A stretch of 11,021 bases of DNA from Candidatus Moraniibacteriota bacterium (GCA_003510795.1 DOKP01000071.1:220-11240); one strand, 5' to 3'. Numbered from the stretch's first letter, positions 6,429 through 11,021 are shown. Notes: generated from the letters alone by a model not told the origin. Numbers and translations are program-made.

Positions 6429-6468
6429 AATGTTAAATTGTTTAAATGTTAATAGGCTAAAATGATTT
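6429..6468 (-). repeat. Octamer array in reverse orientation (AATGYTNN)
   Basis: Five 8-nt units from AATGTTAA to AATGATTT have G at the fourth position exactly every 8 nt (6432, 6440, 6448, 6456; the last at 6464). AATGYTNN is the reverse complement of NNARCATT, so this is the same repeat family as at 2334-2373 and 2769-2832, inverted. It ends 4 nt before the promoter of the small-RNA candidate. Confidence 0.6.
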
Positions 6469-6472
6469 TTAT

Positions 6473-6501
6473 TTGACTTTTTGTTTAAAATGGTGTATAA
6501 T
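6473..6501 (+). promoter_or_regulatory. Strong sigma-70-type promoter of the small-RNA candidate
   Basis: -35 TTGACT (6473-6478), a 17-nt spacer and a perfect -10 TATAAT (6496-6501). This is the best promoter match in the window. The predicted start is at about G6508. The first thing downstream is a terminator, not a gene. Confidence 0.82.
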
Positions 6502-6507
6502 GAATTT

Positions 6508-6576
6508 GTAAGGTTAAATAAAGACTTTACAGAAATAGGGTGAATTCTCATGGATGAGAGTTCATTTTTTGTTTTT
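6508..6576 (+). ncRNA. Candidate small RNA, two hairpins, about 65-70 nt
   Basis: The unit is bounded by the promoter at 6473-6501 and the terminator at 6541-6576. At its extreme 5' end GTAAGG (6508-6513) pairs with CTTTAC (6525-6530), including one G.T, around an 11-nt AT-rich loop. A short linker AGAAATAGGG leads into the terminator stem. No start codon followed by a useful reading frame is seen. It could be an independent small RNA or an attenuated leader of the glycosyltransferase genes starting about 60 nt later. I do not recognise the RNA family. Confidence 0.55.
6541..6576 (+). terminator. Intrinsic terminator after the small-RNA candidate
   Basis: TGAATTCTCAT (6541-6551) pairs with ATGAGAGTTCA (6554-6564), 11 positions with one G.T; the innermost pair must open to leave a tetraloop. 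It is followed immediately by TTTTTTGTTTTT (6565-6576). The stem is modest in GC but the T tract is strong. 6577-6634 holds no gene. Confidence 0.75.
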
Positions 6577-6634
6577 AAGCCAAGGTCGGTTGGTTTAATG
6601 AATGTTAATTTAAAAATAAAAACATCCGAAGATT

Positions 6635-7318
6635 TTGCCCTATTTAACAATAATTAATCCGCCAGCTGGCGGAAAAAATGACAAATTAAATATCAAAATT
6701 ATTGAAAAAAATTTAAACAACGATTTTGCCCAACAAAGAAATTTTGGCTTAAGTAAAGCTAATAATAGATGGGTTTTATTTGTTGATGCAGATGAGGAAG
6801 TGAGTGAGGAATTAAAGCAAGAAATTGTAGGACTGGATTCCCGCCTCCGCGGGAATGACATAAATATTTGTAACGCATATTATTTAAAGAGACGGGATTA
6901 TTTTTGGGGTAAAGAACTTAAACATGGAGAAATTAATCAAATCAGACAAATAGGTTTAGTCAGATTAATAAGTAAGGATTCGGGAAAGTGGATGGGTACG
7001 GTTCATGAAGTTTTTTACACTGCTAAAAATATTGGGCAACTAGAAGGTTTTCTCAATCATTACCCGCATCAAATTTTAAAAGATTTTATTATTGATATTA
7101 ATAATTATTCAAGTATACGGGCAGAAGAACTGTTTAATCGGGAAACAAAAACTAATATTTTTGAAATTATCTCGTTTCCTTTTGGCAAATTTTTTTATAA
7201 TTATTTTCTTAATTTAGGTTTTTTGGATGGGCCAGCCGGTTTTACTTATGCTTTTATGATGAGTTTCCACTCCTTTTTAGTCAGAGCCAAACTTTATCAA
7301 CTGACAAATAAAAAATGA
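6635..7318 (+). CDS. Family 2 glycosyltransferase, N-terminally truncated, probably inactive
   Basis: The 227-residue frame matches the WaaE/KdtX-like group of family 2 glycosyltransferases from residue 29 on: DFAQQRNFGLSKA (30-42), the metal-binding DXD region FVDADEE (49-55), KRRDYFWGKELKHGE (85-99), the catalytic-side VHEVF (123-127) and FLDGPAGF (196-203). The family normally has about 70 residues before the QRN motif, carrying the nucleotide-binding first strand and the VDSFSTD-type segment; here there are 32. A 16-bp palindrome (6658-6673) lies exactly where this part is missing, after MPYLTIIN, which may be a remnant of strand one. A second palindrome is read in frame as GLDSRLRGND (66-75). 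The start is uncertain (TTG at 6635 or ATT just before). Its stop overlaps the next ATG (ATGA). Without the nucleotide pocket it is likely a decaying gene. Confidence 0.7.
   Translation: MPYLTIINPPAGGKNDKLNIKIIEKNLNNDFAQQRNFGLSKANNRWVLFVDADEEVSEELKQEIVGLDSRLRGNDINICNAYYLKRRDYFWGKELKHGEINQIRQIGLVRLISKDSGKWMGTVHEVFYTAKNIGQLEGFLNHYPHQILKDFIIDINNYSSIRAEELFNRETKTNIFEIISFPFGKFFYNYFLNLGFLDGPAGFTYAFMMSFHSFLVRAKLYQLTNKK
6658..6673. repeat. Perfect 16-bp palindrome TCCGCCAGCTGGCGGA
   Basis: Perfect self-complementary sequence, strikingly GC-rich for this window, flanked by AATTAA and AAAAAA. It is read as NPPAGGK in the glycosyltransferase frame and coincides with the point where the family's N-terminal part is missing. 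Confidence 0.8.
6833..6860. repeat. dRS3/REP-type palindrome inserted in a coding region
   Basis: ATTCCCGC (6837-6844) and GCGGGAAT (6849-6856) form a perfect 8-bp stem around CTCC, flanked by CTGG and GACA. This is the ATTCCC...GGGAAT type known as dRS3 in Neisseria, with look-alikes in many other bacteria. It encodes LDSRLRGND in the glycosyltransferase frame and lies in a loop after the DXD motif, without breaking the frame. Confidence 0.85.
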
Positions 7319-8397
7319 CCATCCTGTTTTATATAACTGCTTTATTATTTTCTTTAGGTCAATTAGGAAGAGTCTCTTTTTTTAATCAGCAAGTAAATTT
7401 TTATTTATATGAAGTTACTCTAGTATTTAGTATATTTTTCCTTTTTTTTAAATACCGTTTTCAACCTATTAAACATGAGCGGAAAAAAATAATTCCAATA
7501 ATTTTGTTTTTGGGTGTATTGCTTATTTCTATGTTAATTGATTGGACTAAGTATAGTTTGTTTGAAAATATTGTTGGCTTGTTGTATCTATGCCGTTTAC
7601 ATTTGTATTTAATTTTTTTTATTTACTTACAATATCACACAAAGACAGATAAGAATTTTTTGAAAGTTGTTAAAAAAGGAATTTTTTTGATTGCTATCTT
7701 AACTATTATCTCAACTTTGGTTCAATATTTTTTTTATCCTGATCTTCGTAATTTACTTTATCAAGATTGGGACCCACACCTTTATCGAACATTTGGAGTT
7801 TTTTTTGACACGTCAATTGCCGCCGCGATTTTTGGGATTTTTTTCCTCACTGTCAATCAGCCTATCATCAAAATAATATATTTAGCATTGGTCGCTCTTA
7901 GTTTTTCCCGTTCTATTTATCTTGGTTTGTCATTAACGCTAATCTACTTTTTTATCAATCAAAAGCAAATTAAAAAAATAATTTTCTTTTTTTTGTTTTT
8001 TATTGCTCTGATTTTTTTTATTCCCAAACCGGCCGGTGAAGGAGTAAATCTAAAAAGACTTTACTCCATTAATTCAAGGGCTGAAGACTATCGACAAGGA
8101 ATAAATCTTTGGATAAAAAAGCCAATTTTTGGTTATGGTTATGATAGAATTCGTTACATAAAAAATAGTAAGTCAATCCATTCGGGTGCAACATTCAGTT
8201 CTAGCTTTCTCACAATTTTAGTATCTTCCGGAATTCTAGGGTTACTTAGTTTTATTTGGGTTTTATGGAGTTTAAGAAAGTCGAATAAATTAGCACCGAT
8301 TTTATTGATATTTTTATGTATCGTTTCTCTTTTTGATAACGTGCTTTTGCATCCTTTTATTTTGTTTTTACTATTTATCAATCTTTCTGATAAATAA
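7315..8397 (+). CDS. O-antigen ligase/polymerase-like membrane protein
   Basis: 360 residues, almost entirely hydrophobic, with about ten membrane segments. The Wzy_C (O-antigen ligase) pattern is visible: FSRS (197-200) at the end of a helix, then the extracytoplasmic loop (about 236-295) with SRAEDYRQGINLWIKKPIFGYGYDRIR (254-280) and HSGATFSSSFLTILVSSGILGLLSF (289-313). Such proteins join or polymerise undecaprenyl-linked glycans on the outer face of the membrane; arginines in this loop are important in characterised ligases. Substrate is unknown, and in a presumably outer-membrane-free cell it would more likely act on an S-layer or cell-wall glycan. It is coupled to the glycosyltransferase by an ATGA overlap, which indicates one operon. 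Its 3' end overlaps the opposite gene by 20 bp. Confidence 0.82.
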   Translation: MTILFYITALLFSLGQLGRVSFFNQQVNFYLYEVTLVFSIFFLFFKYRFQPIKHERKKIIPIILFLGVLLISMLIDWTKYSLFENIVGLLYLCRLHLYLIFFIYLQYHTKTDKNFLKVVKKGIFLIAILTIISTLVQYFFYPDLRNLLYQDWDPHLYRTFGVFFDTSIAAAIFGIFFLTVNQPIIKIIYLALVALSFSRSIYLGLSLTLIYFFINQKQIKKIIFFFLFFIALIFFIPKPAGEGVNLKRLYSINSRAEDYRQGINLWIKKPIFGYGYDRIRYIKNSKSIHSGATFSSSFLTILVSSGILGLLSFIWVLWSLRKSNKLAPILLIFLCIVSLFDNVLLHPFILFLLFINLSDK

Positions 8398-9082
8398 CTT
8401 TAAGGGTTTTTGTTTCTATATTTCCGGCAATATCTACGGCTGTAGCATTTATTTGATTATCACCGTCTTTCAAACGGACTGAAGTTTCAAAAGCTCCATT
8501 GGCATCAACTACAACCGGAATATCATTGATATGAATATATGTTTCCTTATCAGTATTGCCTTTTACCTTTATTTCCTGATTATTAGTTGTCAAGTTGTCA
8601 GAAGGCTCCGAAATTTCCAGTTTTGGCTTTTCATTTTTGTAATAAACTTTATAAGTAATCGTATTTTTTTCAGTTTTGCTATCTTTCGAGCTGGCCTTAA
8701 TATAAAGGTTATTATCACCTTTTTCCAAATCTCCAATTTCTTCAGTAAACGTATCTGACGAGGATTCTACTTCCTTAACTTTTTTAGAGTTTAAAAAAAA
8801 CTCTAGAGTGTCAAAGTTTAAGATCGATCCGGAAACAATAATTTTTGCACTGTTTGTGGCTTGAGGAATTGAGGAGATATCAATCGAATTAAAACTCTCT
8901 TCGGTTTTTGCTATTGGCTTAGTCGACGGCTGGGGAAAAATTCCTGAAATAAAACTGGAAGTATTTAATAAAATCTTAATACCAAAAGTAAAAATAAAAT
9001 ATAAGACAACAAAAAGTATTAGCGCATACAAAAATATCGTGTTTTTCATTTTTTTTTCTTGAACTCTTTCTAATCTTCCCAT
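8378..9082 (-). CDS. Membrane-anchored protein with two Ig-like domains
   Basis: 234 residues: short basic cytoplasmic tail (MGRLERVQEKKMKN), one transmembrane helix (about 15-36), a Ser/Pro/Thr-containing linker, then two beta-rich repeats outside the cell. Repeat one (about 67-150) ends in DLEKGDNNLYIKASSKDSKTEKNTITYKVYY; repeat two (about 154-233) contains ITVKG-like EIKVKGNTDKETYIHIND, DANGAFETSVRLKDGDNQINATAVDIAGN, typical of glucodextranase-B-type bacterial Ig folds. The likely role is surface adhesion or a scaffold; no catalytic motif is seen. A second ATG at 9049 (residue 12) is possible. The gene lies 25 bp after tRNA-Thr on the same strand and may be read through from the tRNA promoter. 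A TATAAT at 9088-9093, 5 nt before the ATG, has no good -35. Confidence 0.8.
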   Translation of the reverse strand: MGRLERVQEKKMKNTIFLYALILFVVLYFIFTFGIKILLNTSSFISGIFPQPSTKPIAKTEESFNSIDISSIPQATNSAKIIVSGSILNFDTLEFFLNSKKVKEVESSSDTFTEEIGDLEKGDNNLYIKASSKDSKTEKNTITYKVYYKNEKPKLEISEPSDNLTTNNQEIKVKGNTDKETYIHINDIPVVVDANGAFETSVRLKDGDNQINATAVDIAGNIETKTLKVIYQKD

Positions 9083-9107
9083 AAGTTATTATATATAAAC
9101 TTTTATG

Positions 9108-9178
9108 AGCCTTTTGTCAGAATTGAACTGACATCTACGGTTTACGATACCGCTGCTCTACCGTTGAGCTAAAATGGC
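9108..9178 (-). tRNA. tRNA-Thr (anticodon CGT)
   Basis: 71 nt, full cloverleaf. Acceptor GCCATTT pairs with AAAAGGC, with an A.A mismatch at 4-69. D stem GCTC/GAGC with loop AACGGTA. Anticodon stem GCGGT/ACCGT with loop ATCGTAA, anticodon CGT, reading ACG. Variable loop AGAT. T stem GTCAG/CTGAC with loop TTCAATT. The identity pairs G1-C72 and C2-G71 suit threonine. Discriminator is T; CCA is not encoded. It lies 21 nt downstream of tRNA-Gly. Confidence 0.93.
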
Positions 9179-9199
9179 TAATGCAAAATAAAAATATTG

Positions 9200-9271
9200 A
9201 GCGGGCGAAGGGAATTGGACCCTCTGTCTCCTCCTTGGGAAGGAGGCATTTTACCGGTAAACTACGCCCGC
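9200..9271 (-). tRNA. tRNA-Gly (anticodon CCC), unusual T-loop
   Basis: 72 nt, full cloverleaf. Perfect acceptor GCGGGCG/CGCCCGC. D stem GTTT/AAAT with loop ACCGGTA. Anticodon stem CCTCC/GGAGG with loop TTCCCAA, anticodon CCC, reading GGG. Variable loop AGACA. T stem GAGGG/CCCTT. The T-loop is TCCAATT, with C instead of the near-universal T at position 55. Discriminator is T; CCA is not encoded. It is first in the tRNA pair. Confidence 0.93.
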
Positions 9272-9279
9272 ACGAATAA

Positions 9280-9285
9280 ATTATA
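9280..9285 (-). promoter_or_regulatory. -10 box of the tRNA-Gly/tRNA-Thr unit
   Basis: On the minus strand TATAAT lies 8 nt before the tRNA-Gly 5' end, so transcription would begin within a few bases of the mature end. No -35 near consensus is seen; that region falls in the last codons of the LysM gene. Confidence 0.45.
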
Positions 9286-9297
9286 CATCACAGAAGA

Positions 9298-9915
9298 TTA
9301 ACGTGGGATAATCAAAACCATGCCGGCCTCGATGCTATCAGGAGTAAGAAGATTATTAGCATTCATAATACCCGGCCAGGCAAATAAATCTCCGTAGACT
9401 TTTTGAGCAATTATAGAAAGCGAGTCGCCCGGTTGAACAATATATTTATTTTCGACATAAGTGACTTGGTCAGTCGAGATTGCAGAAATATCTCCAACTG
9501 TTGTTTGGCGGGGCGTCACTTGAGGGATAACTAATTTTTTACCAACTTCTAAATTTGAAGAGTCGGAAATATTATTGGCAACGGAAATATCATAAGCATT
9601 AAAACCAGATCCATAAAATTTCTCGGAAATATTCCAGAGGTCGTCACCTTCTTGGACTATATATGTTTTTAAAGGTTTTTGGACAACAATTTTGTTTGTT
9701 GTTCTTTTAGATCCAAATTTAAATGTTGGAATTTTGAGGGCTAAATTAATTCGAATATTTTTTAAGAATATTTTATAAGTTAATGAAGAGATAATTAATG
9801 AAGCCAATAGCCCTAAAAATAAGCTGAAATATTTTTCTTTAATTGTTAACACTAAAAGTTTGTGATAATCAATGTTTTGGATTTTTACCGGTCCTTTCTT
9901 ATAAGCGCGTATCAT
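9298..9915 (-). CDS. Membrane-anchored protein with two LysM domains
   Basis: 205 residues from the ATG at 9915. A basic N-terminal segment is followed by one transmembrane helix (about 30-48), a linker, and two LysM domains: TYIVQEGDDLWNISEKFYGS to KKLVIP (84-131) and KYIVQPGDSLSIIAQKVYGD to MVLIIP (157-204). LysM binds N-acetylglucosamine-containing glycans, so the protein probably holds on to peptidoglycan from the membrane; no hydrolase domain is present. A longer frame can begin at TTG 9951, but that codon lies inside the -35 box of a good promoter (9923-9951), so I choose ATG 9915. The predicted transcript starts at about 9916, meaning no leader. It precedes the tRNA pair by 26 bp. Confidence 0.88.
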   Translation of the reverse strand: MIRAYKKGPVKIQNIDYHKLLVLTIKEKYFSLFLGLLASLIISSLTYKIFLKNIRINLALKIPTFKFGSKRTTNKIVVQKPLKTYIVQEGDDLWNISEKFYGSGFNAYDISVANNISDSSNLEVGKKLVIPQVTPRQTTVGDISAISTDQVTYVENKYIVQPGDSLSIIAQKVYGDLFAWPGIMNANNLLTPDSIEAGMVLIIPR

Positions 9916-9922
9916 TGGCCTG

Positions 9923-9951
9923 ATTATATAAAATGAAGTTGTTTTTTTCAA
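9923..9951 (-). promoter_or_regulatory. Sigma-70-type promoter of the LysM gene, leaderless
   Basis: On the minus strand, -35 TTGAAA (9946-9951), a 17-nt spacer and perfect -10 TATAAT (9923-9928). Seven bases separate the -10 from the ATG at 9915, placing the transcription start on or next to the start codon. Confidence 0.75.
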
Positions 9952-9966
9952 TTATAAATTAAAGTT

Positions 9967-9995
9967 TAGAAATATTTTATTTATTTTGTTATGAT
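9967..9995 (+). promoter_or_regulatory. Promoter of the cysteine-containing small gene, near-leaderless
   Basis: -10 TATGAT (9990-9995) preceded by TGT (extended -10), with -35-like TAGAAA (9967-9972) at a 17-nt spacer. Eight bases separate the -10 from the ATG at 10004, giving a leader of only a base or two. It is divergent from the LysM promoter. Confidence 0.5.
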
Positions 9996-10003
9996 TACCA
10001 CAG

Positions 10004-10285
10004 ATGTTGGAATTAGAAGATTATTCTGATCATGCAATTACGGGTGGAAATGGCGGGGATATTTTCCATAATGGAGCTTGTGTTAATGAAGTTGCTGAAA
10101 CAATAAGAAAAAATGGGGGTGATTTAATAACTTGCTGGTATTGTATTGCATTTGGTGGAATCTGTACTTTTAATGTTAAAACTGAAAACTGTAAAAACAA
10201 AAAATTTACTCCTTTCAAAAGAAAACTTGGACCAAGACCAATTTATGGGGTAAAATACGCAAAGCGCTTAAGGCCCCAACAATGA
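10004..10285 (+). CDS. Unknown small cysteine-containing protein
   Basis: 93 residues; I do not recognise the family. An acidic, glycine-rich N-terminal part (GGNGGDIFHNGACVNEVAE, 14-32) is followed by a hydrophobic cysteine-bearing core, LITCWYCIAFGGICTF (41-56), and a strongly basic tail (67-93, including FKRKLGPRP and KYAKRLRP). Cysteines at 26, 44, 47, 54 and 63 include one CxxC pair, suggesting metal binding or disulfides. The hydrophobic core is too short and too cysteine-rich for a confident membrane helix. Upstream in-frame sequence meets a stop at 9992-9994, so the ATG at 10004 is the first usable start. The promoter lies directly upstream. It is divergent from the LysM gene and followed by a 123-bp gap without clear terminator. 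Confidence 0.6.
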   Translation: MLELEDYSDHAITGGNGGDIFHNGACVNEVAETIRKNGGDLITCWYCIAFGGICTFNVKTENCKNKKFTPFKRKLGPRPIYGVKYAKRLRPQQ

Positions 10286-10378
10286 TTTAGGGAATCATTT
10301 TAAACTTTGCGCGACGTCTCAGATAAAGTTGGAAATTTTTTAAAATAATTTATTAACTGCTTTTTAAATCATCTTTTT

Positions 10379-10387
10379 TGATATACT
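10379..10387 (+). promoter_or_regulatory. Extended -10 element before the 10409 gene
   Basis: TGA followed by TATACT (10382-10387), an extended -10 that does not need a good -35. The predicted start near 10394 gives a leader of about 15 nt without Shine-Dalgarno sequence. The rest of 10286-10381 shows only a weak ACTTT/AAAGT inverted repeat. Confidence 0.45.
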
Positions 10388-10408
10388 TGGGTTGTTCTAA
10401 TAATAAAT

Positions 10409-10735
10409 ATGAAACCAAATGAAGCAATTAAACGATTGCCAAAAAATGTTTTGTTAAAATATTTTGGATTATTAGGGAAAACTATACAAACATATATCTG
10501 GATTTTTGATCAAAGCGATGGTGATCCTACGCATCGTGATGTTGCTAGAAATTTAAATATATTTATATCCGGAACAGAAAGTCTTGAAAAAAATGTTAGA
10601 GCCGGTTATCTGAAAATAAATACAAATGGTGCATTAGTACAAGATCGAGCATCAATGGATTATCCACACGCTGGTGCTACTTCAGAAGAATTTAATCAAA
10701 TAGCTCATGGAGATATTCAAATTTTTGAAGGTTAA
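10409..10735 (+). CDS. Unknown small soluble protein
   Basis: 108 residues; no family recognised. It has no signal peptide or cysteine. The first half is predicted helical (AIKRLPKNVLLKYFGLLGKTIQTYIWIFDQ, 6-35), then DPTHRDVARNLNIFISGTESLEKNVRAGYLKI (39-70). The middle part could be read as a small helix-turn-helix-like or winged segment, but I cannot support a DNA-binding call. The last 14 codons plus stop lie antisense to the 3' end of the GIY-YIG gene (44-bp overlap). An extended -10 element sits 22 bp before the ATG. AT content matches the neighbours. Confidence 0.6.
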   Translation: MKPNEAIKRLPKNVLLKYFGLLGKTIQTYIWIFDQSDGDPTHRDVARNLNIFISGTESLEKNVRAGYLKINTNGALVQDRASMDYPHAGATSEEFNQIAHGDIQIFEG

Positions 10736-10985
10736 TTAGGTATCTTTTTAGTAATTTTTCTATTGTCTTTCTTCCGTATCCGCTTTTTAAATAAACCTCT
10801 CGATTTTTAGCATCAATTCTATTTAAAAACGCTTCATAAAAAATAAGTTTGTAGGGAATAAATGGTTTTGTTGCCTGGCTTAAACCAGAATTGTGTTCGA
10901 TTAATCTTTTTTTTAAATCAGAACTATAACCAATATATAAAGAATTATTTTTAAGACTTTGGAGAATATAAACGTAATAAAACAT
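10692..10985 (-). CDS. Small GIY-YIG nuclease-domain protein (UPF0213/URI type)
   Basis: 97 residues, essentially one GIY-YIG domain. Motifs: YVYILQS (4-10) and LYIGYSSDLKKRLIEHNSG (16-34), corresponding to the GIY and YIG elements with the catalytic arginine-bearing helix; then the conserved TKPFIPYKLIFYEAF (39-53) and DAKNREVYLKSGYGR (58-72), which contains the metal-binding glutamate. Stand-alone proteins of this type are common in bacteria, sometimes in many copies; their role is mostly unknown, DNA repair or mobile-element linked cleavage being suggested. The domain is complete by about residue 82. The tail INLQKFEYLHELFD overlaps the opposite gene. A large palindrome half lies directly upstream. 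Confidence 0.88.
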   Translation of the reverse strand: MFYYVYILQSLKNNSLYIGYSSDLKKRLIEHNSGLSQATKPFIPYKLIFYEAFLNRIDAKNREVYLKSGYGRKTIEKLLKRYLINLQKFEYLHELFD

Positions 10986-10986
10986 T

Positions 10987-11021
10987 TTGAGGCGGGACGT
11001 AATAAATTTACTTTGTAAATT
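10987..11021. repeat. Palindrome running off the right edge
   Basis: AATTTAC (11005-11011) and GTAAATT (11015-11021) pair perfectly around TTT, and the window ends inside the right arm. The left arm continues upstream as the GC-rich GAGGCGGGACGT (10990-11001) and AATA. If the symmetry continues, bases beyond 11021 should read TATTACGTCCCGCCTC. It lies just upstream of the GIY-YIG start codon (10985). Confidence 0.6.

Noticed and set aside
6399..6650. 83-residue reading frame on the minus strand
   Set aside because: It lies over the octamer array, the promoter and the terminator, and has no recognisable features.
6562..6660. Missing glycosyltransferase N-terminus in another frame (frameshift)
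   Set aside because: The upstream frames give only short unrelated peptides ending in stops, so a deletion is more likely than a simple frameshift.
9088..9116. Full promoter for the Ig-like gene inside tRNA-Thr
   Set aside because: TATAAT is present at 9088-9093, but the -35 position holds CAAAAG; the nearest TTGACA-like sequence is spaced too far.
9916..9951. TTG start adding 12 residues to the LysM protein
   Set aside because: The TTG is part of the -35 box of a good promoter whose transcript would begin after it.

Overview
This AT-rich window (my rough estimate is one third G+C) looks like a chromosomal segment from a Patescibacteria/CPR-type bacterium. The evidence is a compact set of core genes (holA, rpsT, ruvA, rlmH, two tRNAs) mixed with surface proteins common in that group: a DUF3048 lipid- or envelope-anchored protein, a FemAB-type peptidoglycan bridge enzyme, an O-antigen-ligase-like membrane protein, an Ig-like anchored protein, a LysM protein and a small GIY-YIG protein. 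No gene has a recognisable Shine-Dalgarno sequence, and the tRNA genes do not encode CCA. The lineage is an inference; no 16S rRNA gene is present.

Layout. 1-153: a short REP-like palindrome, then intergenic sequence. 154-2327 (+): DUF3048 protein and holA, 17 bp apart. 2390-2415: a bidirectional terminator shared with rpsT (2419-2685, -). 2686-2949: the rpsT promoter, short-period repeat arrays and the ruvA promoter. 2950-3519 (+): ruvA. 3520-3753: repeats with a long inverted repeat, then a promoter lying directly on the start codon of a FemAB gene (3754-4761, +). 4908-5381 (+): rlmH. 5456-5599: a MITE-like element with 18-bp terminal inverted repeats and a possible 5-bp target duplication. 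5618-6392 (+): a four-helix membrane protein and an unknown basic protein. 6473-6576: a strong promoter followed about 70 bp later by an intrinsic terminator, a candidate orphan small RNA. 6635-8397 (+): a family 2 glycosyltransferase that has lost its N-terminal part and carries an in-frame palindrome, coupled to an O-antigen-ligase-like protein. 8378-9915 (-): LysM protein, tRNA-Gly(CCC), tRNA-Thr(CGT) and an Ig-like membrane-anchored protein. 10004-10735 (+): two unknown small proteins. 10692-10985 (-): GIY-YIG protein, then half of a palindrome running off the window edge.

Themes. Several genes act at the cell envelope (FemAB transferase, glycosyltransferase and ligase-like pair, LysM, Ig-like and DUF3048 proteins), while holA, ruvA, rpsT, rlmH and the tRNAs serve replication, repair and translation. 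The most unusual content is non-coding. Intergenic DNA holds degenerate arrays with a strict 7- or 8-nt period, one octamer family appearing in at least three places and both orientations. There is also the small-RNA candidate, the MITE-like element, and several predicted leaderless or near-leaderless starts. I do not see a complete defence, CRISPR or phage system.
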